64,000 nucleotides of DNA, taken from positions 1,550,001 through 1,614,000 of the forward strand of contig NC_092410.1 in assembly GCF_009017415.1 (NCBI RefSeq). The letters are read 5' to 3'. This document shows, piece by piece, positions 48,279-59,218 of the stretch. The stretch's first letter is position 1; every line of letters begins with the position of its first letter. The translations under genes were made by a program, and so were the position numbers. Source of the stretch: Aspergillus flavus (taxonomy: Eukaryota; Ascomycota; Eurotiomycetes; Eurotiales; Aspergillaceae). The notes under the pieces were generated by a model that made no database searches, was not told the DNA's origin, and worked only from the letters and a program-made list of their open reading frames with translations.

Positions 48279-49900
48279 GGTGGGCTAGAGTGAGAACGAG
48301 ATAGAGAATGGAGAGGAACTTTGAGACAGGGTCTAGATGATAGTGTTGTTTGAGTGAATGAATGAATGAATGATGGAAAACCGAGAAGAGTGCGAAAGGC
48401 ACCCCTTCTTATAGTCCTCGGTCTAGGGCAGAAGAAGTGTATAAGGCACGAATAAAGGGAGATAGTGGATCTTTGCGATGCAATGCGAAAAGACTTCTCT
48501 ATTCGTTGCATGCGGTTATTCCAGGGCTATGGGGACCAACTTGGACGAATTCCCAGGCGAAGCACCACTGATTCGCGGTTCCACTGGCCACGCCCATAAC
48601 TCCAGACTCTAATGTGCCGCATTCAGGGTGTGCCTGATCCACGTTTACATTCAAACATGCCAGTAATGGATACATTGTCTGATCGACCGTCAATCATGGC
48701 TGAGACCAAACTAGGTGGAGAAGAATCTCGTGCGTAGGTGACACGTGGGCCACAGGCCTTCGCCTTCTCACGCTATTTTGGATTGCTATATCCGCAATGT
48801 TCAGCTTCACTAATTAGTCTAGAACGGAGGCGAGTAGTGGCCAAAATTGTTGGAGTAGATGGGCGCCAAGATCGCGGAAATACTCGTAACGATTGGCAGC
48901 CCTATCCAGCACACCGCCGCTACCATTGGCTGGCTCCTGACACTTCACCGTAATTTCATGACACTTCATAAAAGTCTCAGGCTGTTGCCGCAATGCTGCG
49001 CCTTCACCACGGATTAATGCCCGATAGAATTATTTTCGTGTGTTTGAAGGAGAGTAAGGTGGGAACTTGCAATCTCTGCCGTGTTGCTCATAATACCCAC
49101 CATGACCACGTGGACGAATGTGGACGACGGAGGAAAAGGAACCAAACGGGAAAGGGCAAGGGGCAACAAACAGCAGTTCGTCAATCGTGTCAAAGGTCCA
49201 CTGGGCTCCTCTAAGCAATTGCCCGATGCAGTTTTCCGCTATAGTGAGATTACTCTCCTACTAATCCACCTACGCTCGCACTGTTGGTTGTAAGCGATGT
49301 AAGCGAGCCCTACCTCAACCAAGCGAATGAGTCACCGCTCCTTTTCCGCCCGACACTTTACGCCGCAACAAGGCGAATTATAGTGATTGGCCGTAGTGTA
49401 CGGAGTCTAGCAAGGAACCTGAGAAATATTGGCATAGTGGTTTCAACAGAGGTACAGTTGTGTGGCCTAAAACTGCCTTATTATACAGGCAGTATGAGGT
49501 CTCTTCAGGCCGTGTCTCCCCCCTTCCGCTTCCTACGGATCACAGCATTGGGGAGAAAAGAGGAATGGAAAAGGGAAATTCCAGTTTAGCCACCGCCTGT
49601 CATATGGTAGTCAACCCGGGAGATGGAGATGCTTCTGGCGCGGGAGTCTATAAAGAATGTAGGGAAAAGATATCACTCTGAACAAAATTCCACGAAAGAA
49701 GACGTTGGTATCAATAGTCTCTCAATAACTAAATAGACCGGTAGTGTATCTCTCAGTTTATCTCATTTGCATCACAGCATCTAAGAAAATTTCCGACATC
49801 TGACAGACATGCCGTTATGGATAGGTATAACAAGTTGACTGCCCTTCGCACACTCATGTTGTACACTGAGGGCTTGGCCATTGGATATGTTATTGATTTT
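48279..49900. other. Gene-poor region, no supported gene
   Basis: 1.6 kb with only short open frames on both strands. It includes the promoter of the eIF5A-like gene (right of 48278) and the 3' flank of the broken F-box gene. Confidence 0.45.
48355..48373. repeat. TGAA microsatellite
   Basis: About four and a half copies of TGAA, roughly 80-95 bp upstream of the eIF5A-like start codon, probably in its promoter or leader. Confidence 0.7.
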
Positions 49901-50752
49901 CTAGCTTTCATCAGAATCCATCCCTTCTGGCATCAGCACTTGAACAACAGGTTTGTGCTCATTCTCATCTCCTAGTCCAGCTGGTTTCTTGCCTTTCGCA
50001 AAACCTTCTAGATAAGCCCTATCCTCAGAAAAGCGTAGCAGCAATCCCATATGCCCCACAATCCGTAAACAGCCCAGCCGTGGCAGTCGCTCTAGCTGCT
50101 CAATGCCATGTAGTAGGAGTAGTTTCCCCGGTTCCCGGAGTACATTATACCACGGTATCTTGAGATGAATTCTTGCTGCCATGCAAGCCAGATAATGCTC
50201 ATGCTGCTTGTCTACTATAAGTAGCTCTAGGACATCGATACGGTCCACATCCATCAAGATCCCAGACATTGCCTCCATACTGTCTTGTATCTCGTTCCAG
50301 TTCATTCTGGGCCGAAGTGGCGGTATACTATCAAAATGAACACTTAGTCTCCGGATATGCCGTCTTCGTTGAGCACCGATCCCAGCCAGCTAGCTGACAG
50401 CTGTATTGATGTTTGCCGATATCGCGAAGAATGACTCGGAGTAGAGCGGCATTGCTTCGCTGTAGACCTTTTTGCAGGTCACTAAGATGGCGAGAAAACG
50501 ACTCCGGCTGTATATCTGGTGTTGGGCCCACTCCACTTGATACCCAGTATTGGTTTGGTAATGTGTCATACGTGGATGTAACAGAGGAAAATAGCAGATC
50601 TCGAAGGTATGGAGTGGTTTTGCCCCCTCATTGGGGTGCAGGGGTGAGTTGGTCAAGCCAAGGAAGAGTCGAGTAGTCGGAGAGATGCCAAAAAGATGCC
50701 GGTAGATATCAAGCCGTAGCTCAGTAGGTAGTTTAAGGAGCGGAAATGACAT
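49901..50752 (-). pseudogene. F-box-type protein gene broken by an in-frame TAG
   Basis: One continuous frame runs from ATG 50752 to 49901 (283 codons) except for a single TAG at 50392-50390 (codon 121). The N-terminus FPLLKLPTELRLDIYRHLFG is a typical fungal F-box/2EXR opening, and CKKVYSEAMPLYSESFF is the usual follow-up block. After the stop the same frame continues with QRRRHIRRLSVHFDSIPPLR and stays open to the end. No intron that keeps phase can remove the stop. A C-to-T change in CAG would explain it. It is either a null allele, a pseudogene or a readthrough gene; F-box proteins recruit substrates to SCF ubiquitin ligases. Confidence 0.7.
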
Positions 50753-51641
50753 CGTGGAGAGTTAACAGTTTGTAAGTATGGGAGTGATGCAAGCGTTGAG
50801 GGTATTTGTGAAGTTGTAAATGCGCAATTATTTTGCAGGGTCTTTCCATTTCCTGCTTTTTATCTGCACTTGCTTTGTTGGGTTCATACCTCTATTCATT
50901 GACCAAACCTCAACGACCAAAGTGGTCGTCTTACGAGGACAAGAACAATCAGCTATTAAGGATTAGCTATGAAGAGCAGTGAATCGTAGACACCAATATG
51001 CTTTACCAAGTTGAAGTTAGTGCTGTGTCTTTCGACAAGTAGGTGACACACGCAGCAGAGCATTTTTGTTAATTTGACTTTGTTTCGTTTTCTTCTCTTT
51101 CCTATTTTCTCTTCCAAATTTAGCATCTTCAGACAAAGTAATTGCCAGTATCAGGTATAGCATATAATGCGCATTGATCAAGCTAAGTTGTGCGCTATCA
51201 ATCGTCATCCCATGGCCTGTTCTGAGAGCATCGAGAGATCGAAAGTGGCCCGAAGGTAGGAAGAATCTACAAGCAATAAAACAGAGACAAGCAAAGCACA
51301 AGGAAAACGGACAAAGAACAAAGAGGAGAGGCGAACAGACAAACAACTTTTCTCAGACTTCCGTTCAAGACTGATAAAGAGAGAATAGTCAAATGGATAT
51401 CAATAGCAGTATATATCAACAATCATCGCTCAGAAAAGCGGCAAGAATCCTCCCGCCTGTGGCCATAACCCTCCCAGATCCGCATCAAGCATTATATCAT
51501 CAAGACACACATATATTTGAATCAACCGTTACCCCCGGACTATATTGGCGTCAACCGATCGAACTTGGCCCTAGGGTCCCCCGTTAATCGTCCATTGTCG
51601 TCAATCTCAGCCGGGTAAACGGACGTACATCATCACATCCA
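50753..51641. other. Intergenic, no gene seen
   Basis: 889 bp with short open frames only. The left side holds the F-box gene promoter, the right side the 3' flank of the microprotein gene. Confidence 0.4.
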
Positions 51642-51800
51642 TTACATCACAGTGCAGATGCAGCAATCGCACTCTTCATCACCACAGTCACAGCCGAAAC
51701 ATGGTTTTTGGACGGATTTGATGGGTTTCTTGATGGAGGATCCGGAGCTGGAGGACGGAAGGATGAAGTTCACCGGAGATGAGATGGAAGAGGCGCCCAT
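51642..51800 (-). CDS. 52-aa cysteine-rich microprotein with N-Gly and C-terminal CaaX-like motif
   Basis: ATG 51800 in a strong context (GTCAAAATGGGC) opens a 52-codon frame. The protein starts MGASSISS, a good fit to the N-myristoylation pattern (Gly2, Ser6). Its middle is Ser-rich and then basic (SSIKKPIKSVQKP). It ends in CFGCDCGDEECDCCICTVM: eight cysteines in nineteen residues and a terminal CTVM that fits a CaaX farnesylation box. The Cys block could bind metal or be palmitoylated. It may be a small membrane-attached protein; I know no family. The frame extends upstream without an ATG, but the context favours 51800. At this length chance cannot be excluded from sequence alone. Confidence 0.55.
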   Translation of the reverse strand: MGASSISSPVNFILPSSSSGSSIKKPIKSVQKPCFGCDCGDEECDCCICTVM

Positions 51801-53121
51801 TTTGACTGTTTTGTTTTTACGGTGGATGTGATGCGGATTTTTAGAAGACAGAATAGACTGCAGTGGAATTAAGAACGCTTGAGGTTTTCCAGGAATTAGC
51901 AAAGGATGCGACAATAGGTAGTTTGGTGCAACCATAACAGCGGACGACTCACCTTATATGCGCAAAACCTGAAAGAATGCAAGAGTCGGTCTGAAACCAA
52001 ACGACGTCAGCGTCAGGCAGCCGAGTTTAAGCCACACGCTAAAATTGGAACTAGGAGGTGGGCCAAGACTTCAGGGTCCACTCGCCCCGTGTACTGCAAA
52101 CTGTAAACTTCCCCGGACCTCGTCTACCGAGGCGCAAAGCAGCAGGTGCTGTAGCTCTTGATAATGTACAAATTCTAAGGTTATCATGTGGTGTGCTCGC
52201 AATTACCCTTTAGCAATATGTAAGGTTAAAACAAAGGTAGTCTCTTAGCTACTAACATCTTAAAGTCAGCCCTAGGCAAAAGCTTGAGTTATTTCGAAGC
52301 CTTATTTTTGTTGCCTAGGGTTTAGATACGACCGTTTATTGGACCTACAGCCACGCTATTTGGATCCCTGTAGCGCTAGCGAAATACTACTGTGGAGTAA
52401 TAGTGTGGCGCATGCTCGTTGAGCCGATCTAAATACATCTTACATCCTCGAAAGCTCTGCGTAGGCTACTGCGTACGGGGTACGTGCTTCAGGAACAACC
52501 CACGAGAGGGGAACGGCATTATGGCAAATATGTGGCGGTGCTAGAGATAAAGTTGATTACTAGGAATAGGGTGGTGCAGCATGTCCAAGAGGTCTTCTCG
52601 GAGCCTCGTATTTCGATCACAAATTTCTGGCTGTGATGTCACTTAGGCAGCTGGTTATGCTAAACTAGACCAGCTTCACGTCATTAGCTATGAAGGGTAT
52701 ACAATTATAACACCATTACTTATATATGTCTATTCATACTACGGTCAATGACCAATGCTATCCATTCGTTATAAAAAGCAATGATTGTAGATCTTGAGCG
52801 ATCATGGACAGTGTAACATACTCCTCAGTCCAAGGATCTTCTAAAGGAGCCAAGAAAATAAGTTATACTGAAAATAGGAAAATTGTCACATAACTGGGGC
52901 ATTCAATCTTACTACGTCTGCTGTTGAATACCACGCGCTGTCGTTCATCGTATAAAGTTAACACAAACGGTGGGTCCATGTTGATAAGCTTTTGAGGCGG
53001 CACAATTGAGTTTCCTTTCACAAGCAATTGGAAGTATACTCAATACTCCATTGCTTCTCAAGCCAAGCAAAGCAGATGTATTCTAAGTCTCGTTCTTCTA
53101 TGAAGGCTGGCCTCTACAGAT
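51801..53121. other. Intergenic, no gene seen
   Basis: 1.3 kb of mixed to AT-rich sequence, with only short open frames and no recognisable protein or RNA. Confidence 0.4.
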
Positions 53122-53322
53122 ATGTGCCAAGAAATGGCTTGGAAATGGCTACTTCACACAGGATCCTCGACCGCTGTTCTAGTGTTGTTGGCCACACCCA
53201 CGCAGCCTGCGTCTGCCCAGCAAACTACGCAAACCCAGCTCTGTGTTGTTCACCTGAGACCAATCACAGCCACCTCAGGCCTAACATCGAGAGCCTCAGG
53301 CAAACAAACACACTCTATCTAG
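53122..53322 (+). CDS. Possible small secreted protein or fragment
   Basis: A 66-codon frame. After MCQEMAWKWL the sequence has a hydrophobic core (STAVLVLLATP) and a signal-peptidase-like site ASAQ at about residues 30-33, so the N-terminus looks like a secretion signal. The remainder, about 33 residues, is Thr/Ser-rich with a single Cys and no recognisable domain. It could be the 5' end of a lost gene or chance. Confidence 0.2.
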   Translation: MCQEMAWKWLLHTGSSTAVLVLLATPTQPASAQQTTQTQLCVVHLRPITATSGLTSRASGKQTHSI

Positions 53323-53339
53323 TTTAAACGCGATCATAT

Positions 53340-53630
53340 TCTCTCGCCACAGTGAACCCGATGGCCTACTGGTCTGAGGGACTTCAGCTGACCTTTGAAA
53401 CGCTCAGTGCGGTTCTCTATATGAGGCCGCCCGTTCGAGTCTCGCCCCTCTCCTGAGGGAGATTCGAAGCCTTTTAAAGAAGTCTTCAATGAGTGTAGCC
53501 CTGCAAAGGGAGAGGGGACCTGGTAACCCTCGCGAAGCACGAAGGCGATGTCGGTACATCTGGAGGGAGAGTAGCTGTGGTAGAGCACCCCGGGACATGC
53601 TATCGTATCTTATTTTGTTTTTTTGTGTCC
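53340..53630 (+). repeat. tRNA-like Pol III element, possible SINE or tRNA pseudogene
   Basis: The plus strand carries an A-box-like TGGCCTACTGG (near 53361) and a B-box-like GTTCGAGTC (near 53429) about 60 bp apart, the layout of a tRNA head. The acceptor and T-stem do not pair properly, so it is not a working tRNA. A tRNA-unrelated, GC-richer body follows with an inverted repeat CCCCTCTC / GAGAGGGG, then a second tRNA-D-arm-like stretch TAGCTGTGGTAGAGCA and a T-rich end (TTTTGTTTTTTT near 53615). This resembles a SINE, but copy number in the genome cannot be judged here and no target-site duplication was identified. Confidence 0.35.
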
Positions 53631-54260
53631 TTCTCGTAGACAATGTGAAGCTATACAAGTCCACTATGTCTGTATATCACTCTTTCATCATGGTGGAGTA
53701 CTGCACGGGGCTAGGGGTAGTGGCCTTGTTCGTAGTGCCTGTTTCCAACTCATCATTATTCCCTTGCTGGTCGCTTTGTTTCCTTTTTCAGAGTCCTACA
53801 TGACTTTCCAGCTGCTCAATTGAAGCTATACACGATTCTTCTCTGGATTTACTTCTTTTGATTGAGGTTGAAGTCAGACTTTGCCGCTGGCAGAATTTCT
53901 CGTAAATCCCTCTGCGTTAAATCACCTTCCCAATATAGAAGTCCCTTGTCCGCAACTACTATACATACTCTTCAGGAATTAGTGAAGCTATCCACAGCTA
54001 CTCTAAAGGTAATGTCTCCATTCTTTCCTGCAGTCCAATGCTTATCATCTCACCCCATCAAATCCCACCCATACCTGCCGTCCACGGTCACTTCCTCCAT
54101 CCGTCACTCTGGAAGCTATACAAAGCTATTTCCTCTTTCCCATACATGCCTTTTTTCTCTATGTTTTTCCGGAGCAATCTCTTCCTGTTACACTTCACAT
54201 TTAACTTTGTGATAAGATCCCCCGATTCTGCTTTACATTACAAGCTAGGTGAACCATTGG

Positions 54261-54295
<35 letters not shown>

Positions 54296-55118
54296 GAAAA
54301 GAAACAAAAAGAAAAAAAAGGAAAACAATTTTCGACATCAGAATGTCTTCAATGCAACCAATGTTAATTTCTCTAGCCCATGGCCCGACTTAGATCAGTA
54401 TGCCTACTTTCACATCTACTCAACGTCTCCCTGTATTCGGCCTCCGCATTTACCATTCCGTTCTTGAGACCTTCACATGCATGCAATTGAGTGACTTCTT
54501 TTGCTCTCGGTGAACGAAAAGAGTACCAGCCAATTTCGTCGTATCATTTTGTTTCTGTCCGATACTCATTGCGCCATATAGTGATCCTTCTTCGACACGC
54601 GTGTCGCGTTGTGACCATCATCCTGTTGGTCAGGTGAGCTTCGATATTCCCATCCCTGTATCTTCCATTTCGCACTGTCTTCAATGACGCGCTGGCTAAC
54701 CCTGTTATTCATATCAGAGACCGCGATAACCAATGCCTCCATATATAGTTCCATGCCCAACATATCGCATCCACGTAAAGTTACACTTCGACTCCGTGTT
54801 GGTTCTTCACGATACATGCCATGGCTTTATGCTGCCTTTGAACGCCGCAATTTATTCGTCGGATTCATCCTACGACGCGGTCTTTCTTTCGTCATGAGAA
54901 AAAGACTGCGCACTATGAATACTCTATCCGACGTCTGAACTCAATTTAAGGTAACCGAAGTATGAACGGTGCCAAGCTTTATTGCGCTCCACCGTGTCCA
55001 CAACTTTTAAGAACCATGGATCCACCGCGACACAAGCAGTGCTCTCAATTACAGGGTACGAGCGCTTCGACAGTTGATTGTTTGGATTTAATTGAAAGAA
55101 TTACGCTGACATACATAG
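53631..55118. other. Gene-poor region, no supported gene
   Basis: 1.5 kb with short open frames only. It includes a 28-nt A-tract and adjacent A-rich sequence near 54260-54330. Confidence 0.4.
54261..54288. repeat. 28-nt poly-A tract followed by A-rich sequence
   Basis: Uninterrupted A28, then A-rich sequence with scattered G to about 54330. It could be a simple-sequence expansion or the tail of an old retro-inserted sequence; nothing recognisable precedes it. Confidence 0.7.
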
Positions 55119-56459
55119 GACAGCGCCTGTTTCTCCCATCCAAGGTACAATCTCATGCTATTATACATTTGCAATATCGTTGACACTAGGGTTAGAAATG
55201 ATTATACGTCTTCATGATAATGGCGAACTTCATTTGTCCGTTTATGTCTATGAGCTAAAGGGTCTTGTCGACGAAAGTGCCTTGAGACGAGCAGTCGAGG
55301 CACTAACAGTTAACCATCCTATCCTAAGGGCCACTTGGGCCAAAAGTAACAGTGGCTACTGCCAAGTTCTTCTCCCCACCACTGCTGTATCCTTCTCGTC
55401 ATTTGACGGGTGCATACTCAATCACATCCAGCAAACCAAGGCTGTCATTCTAACTCCAAGGCAGAGAAATGTACGATTCTCACTGATACGCGATAAGCCC
55501 AGGGGAACGACCTTCTTGACTATTGCCCTCCACCACGCCATTTGCGACGTATTCACACGGTACTTGCTCGAGCGAGATTTGGTGAGGGCACTCGGGGCCC
55601 CGATGATATTCTTCAACGTGGCCCACCACAGCCTTGGTACGGCGATTTCGCGTAATATCTAAAAACGCACCAAGATTTTGAAAAGGCTTTCAAATACTGG
55701 AACGACTATATCAAGGGCTCCACTACGGAGGTCGTTTGTCGGGGTCCATTGGGGCCAACCAGGGAACATAGCATCTTGACAAACTCGATGGCCATCACTG
55801 TCCCTAAGAAGCATCAAGTAGAATTGGGTGCCGTCATCGTCACGGCCTGATCCCTGGCTTTGGCCCAGCATTCTGGCCTGTCCGATTTCGTGTTCAAGAT
55901 GGGTAAATTAGGCCGCAGTTATCCTTATCCCGGGTTGGATCAGATGGGCGGCCCTTTGCTGGCGACTAGCCTGTTTCGCTTCAGGCTGACTGATACAGAT
56001 GAGTCAATTCAACGGATTTTACGAAGCGTTCAACATGAGCTTGTTTCGCACGAGGTTTACGAGCATGGGCTGGAAACGCTACACTCCAGTGGCCTCCCAC
56101 CTGTCCAATGTTTCGTGAACGTTAAGTTGGGAACACACACAATGCAATCTACTTCAATAGGTGACATGACAGTCCATCCTCGTCGTGACCTCGAGTCCTG
56201 GGATGTACAATTGCTTACCAGCATCTATCTTGAGGTAGCACAAGAACTCTCTGGCATTAGTATGAAAATGTGCTATCGAAGCGAGCATATTGGTCACCAG
56301 AAGGCTCAGCTGTTGTTTGAAAACTTCCACGACATCTTAGATAATATCGATGGAGAAGACTTCGGTGTTGGTCAACTTATAAGGAAGGGCAAACCCGTGG
56401 ATAACATGACATGTGAGTCTTCGTGTATCTCCAAAGTTACCAACCCAGAGATATCTTGA
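55119..56459 (+). pseudogene. Relic of an NRPS condensation domain
   Basis: A short exon 55119-55144 (TAPVSPIQ, the usual start motif of C domains) joins across a 45-bp intron to 55190. The C-domain pattern then follows: DESALRRAVEALTVNHPILR, the active-site-like HHAICD near 55533 (with Val where Gly is usual), WYGDFA / YLKTHQDFEKAFKYW, SLALAQHSGLSDFVF and a GGPLLATSLFRFRL stretch. The frame shifts near 55600, and stops interrupt the second frame at 55653-55655 (TAA) and 55848-55850 (TGA, where Trp is usual). No adenylation or carrier domain flanks it. It is a dead fragment of a peptide synthetase gene. Confidence 0.7.
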
Positions 56460-57285
56460 GATCTATCAGCATAGATCGGTATTTCGCATACACCCAAAGA
56501 TAGCGGTCATAAAAGGAATGAGTTGAGGCCTGAGTCTCTGAACTATCTACCATATTGCTCCTTAAATCCTTCAGTCCGAATCCCCTGAACGCACAGTACT
56601 TCATATAGTTGAAACATGATCGTCAGTCGCGATGGCTAATTCATTTAAAATCCTTCAGAATCCTTCATATCTCCGATATCCGGTCATTTTGGCTAAGTTG
56701 TACACAGGTAAATGAACTGGATCGGGAGATTCTCTGAAGCAAATTGCAGAGGGGACTTTAGGGCTTGTTGGGGGGTAAACTGCATTTACTGTTGATTGCG
56801 GATAGCATTAGTCTCGGGCACAGTCTCTTAAGTTCATTGAATAATCCCATGTTAAGTCTAGAAGACCTCCAGTGGTTAGTAAGTATTTAGTTTGGTATAT
56901 TTTATCGAATATCGATTGCTTAAGATTCAATTCGTTTCAATATGAGTCAGGTACATGGTTGGGGCCCAACAACTCAATATTTTTATGATTAGTTATCATT
57001 CCACCCAGGATACGAGGCCTCCAGCCCTCACCGTTCTTCTGCATATCCACGCGTCTCTACCCGTTGAATTGTTGAGTCATCAGTCGAGATCAAGGAAAGA
57101 AAATCTGAACATTCCATTTTATTCTTCAAAGTACTCCTTGTAGATCATAGATTCATAGAATATAAGCCCATCCCTCCCTCCCTCCCACTCAATCAATACC
57201 TAACCCTGCCAGTGTAAAATAAACAGAAACACAACTCTTCAATCTATAATAATTATAATATCTATAATTATACTATATTCCCAAA
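56460..57285. other. Intergenic, no gene seen
   Basis: 826 bp between the NRPS relic and the GST-kappa-like gene; the AT-rich right end (57160-57285) is probably its promoter and leader. Confidence 0.45.
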
Positions 57286-58215
57286 ATGTCCACCCCAAAA
57301 CTCACCCTCTACTTCGACCTCTTAAGTCCATTCAGCTACGTTGCTTTCCACATTCTCAGAGTCCGTCCCCTAACTACAAGCTACCATGATAAACCACCAA
57401 CCAAACTAACCATAATATAGAACTCTCCTACTTTCTCAAAATGCGAAATAACCTACACTCCAGTCCTCCTCCGCGATCTGTTCACTATATGTGGAAATCC
57501 ACCCCCGATTGCTGTTAAAAGTATATACCCTCTTTCCCTACTCTCCTTTGCTTTGTCCCATGTCCCCAGGTCTACCATCAAAATTCCAAAATCCAATACC
57601 CAAATTCTACAAAAGAGAAGCTAACAGAATAAAAAGACAAATCAATCTGGCTAAACAAACAACGTCTCTACTGGTCCCGTCGACTAAATCTACCCATGTG
57701 TGAATCTCCACCAGCCGGGTTTCCCTTCCCGACTGCTGAGGTCCAGAGCATACTACTTGTCCTCAGCGAGCGGTATCCAGAGAAGATAGCTGAGGTAGTG
57801 GAGAGATTGTATCGGGGACTTTGGGGAGATGGAGATTCTGGTATTGTGACGACTGATGGGTTTATGGGTGTTTTGGGAGATATGTTTGGTGAGGTGGTTG
57901 CGGGGGAGATTTTGGAGGTTGTAAGTTTGTCTTGGTTCTTTGATCCTTTTTTGGTTTATTATTTGGTTGTTGTTGGTGGTGGTGATGGTGATGGTGATGG
58001 TGATGCTAATTGATATACAGTCCCAAGACTCAGAAACCAAACTCCGTCTGACAGAAAACACCCAGAAAGCAGTCGATACCGGAGCATTCGGATTACCCTG
58101 GATCGAGTGTGTGAATGCCCAAGGTGAGAAAGAATGTTTCTGGGGCGTAGATCATATGGAGCGTGTGGTTGAATTTTTGGGCTTCGAGAGGGCGGATTCA
58201 AAATGGGGATTCTGA
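57286..58215 (+). CDS. DsbA-like / glutathione S-transferase kappa family protein
   Basis: Exons 57286-57360, 57421-57520, 57637-57920 and 58021-58215 fit in phase to 217 residues, close to the 220-226 of the family. The N-terminus TLYFDLLSPFSYVAFHILR is the thioredoxin-fold start of GST-kappa and 2-hydroxychromene-2-carboxylate isomerases, with Ser at the catalytic position (SPFSY). The insert helices include NKQRLYWSRRLNLPMCE. The end carries the cis-Pro loop GAFGLPWIECVN and FWGVDHMERVVEFLG. Such enzymes conjugate or isomerise with glutathione in mitochondria or peroxisomes; the substrate is unknown. The first donor (GTCCGT) is weak but gives the only good join. Intron 3 contains a GATGGT repeat near 57981-58004. 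Confidence 0.88.
57981..58004. repeat. GATGGT-type hexamer repeat inside an intron
   Basis: About four copies of GGTGAT within the last intron of the GST-kappa-like gene; a likely length-variable microsatellite. Confidence 0.6.
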
Positions 58216-59218
58216 TTTAGTAGATAATTGGCTTTCTTTTCTTTCTTTGGTTGTTTTTTTGGGTTAGTTTTTGGTTCTTGCTCCTTTGGTATAGTATAGT
58301 ATAAGATAATATATCCTTTTCGGTAGTATATGGACTTGTTTTGAATATGACTTGGGGTGTCTGCTTTAAGTGTCTATTTACTACTGGGACAGTAGAGCGA
58401 TCTATACGATATCCTCGTATACTTACTAGTAACCCTAATCATGCAGGGTCCTGCGTTGATGCGGCCGCTACTGCACGTAGCCGAATTATCTGGGGAAGGC
58501 ATGTCGAGATATTCTTGGTTAATTCGGACTGTAAAAACAGAATGTTAGGTGGCTAGATGTCTGTTTAGTGAAGTATATGTGTTATCTTAGGGAGTTTTTA
58601 CCTATTCGTGAAGAGAAAATTTATAGTCTTGGACAATGTTTATCAGAAGGTAGATTATATAAATTGTAAGTACTAAAAGTAGGTATATTGTCCAGAGAAA
58701 GAGGATTAATGAGTTAATGACAGTTCGGCGGACTTATGGGATTCAGTGTAAGTTTATACAAGTGGTAGTCCACTTTCATCATGGGTAGGTGATGGGAAGA
58801 CAGACACCTTGTTTGTAGAGTGGAGGGCATCGCAATTGCAATTCAACGAATCGTGGCCAGTTTCCAAGGGATAGTCTAAAAGACTGATAGTCTAATACGA
58901 GGTTCACCTCTGGCCTTTGGTCAGACAAGGTCTAGTACTCAGAGGCCGTCAACTACATGCTACAAGGTTCAAGGACCATATCACAGCAAAGTTCAGGTTA
59001 TAAACATTGAAATATTTACAACATTTGATTCATAAATCATCGCGAAACGAATACATGACTTTTCTATCCGTCTTCGTCACATCATCACGCATAAACAGGG
59101 CCGACCCTGATGCGCTCCGGAGGGGTATCTTCTATCTGTCAACCATAAAACCATTTTGTTAACCAGTCTATCCATTAAATATTTGTTGAGTCGTCAAGCC
59201 ATCATGTCTGGTGAGCAT
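58216..59218. other. Convergent 3' flanks, no gene seen
   Basis: 1.0 kb between two converging genes, AT-rich, with no recognisable gene or RNA. Confidence 0.45.

Noticed and set aside
47808..48293. 161-codon open frame on the plus strand
   Set aside because: Overlaps the eIF5A-like gene antisense; the minus-strand reading has domain similarity and a canonical intron, the plus-strand reading has neither.
53345..53445. Intron-containing tRNA-Leu(CAG)
   Set aside because: A- and B-box-like motifs and a possible anticodon stem exist, but acceptor and T-stem do not pair, so a working tRNA is not supported; kept only as a tRNA-like element.
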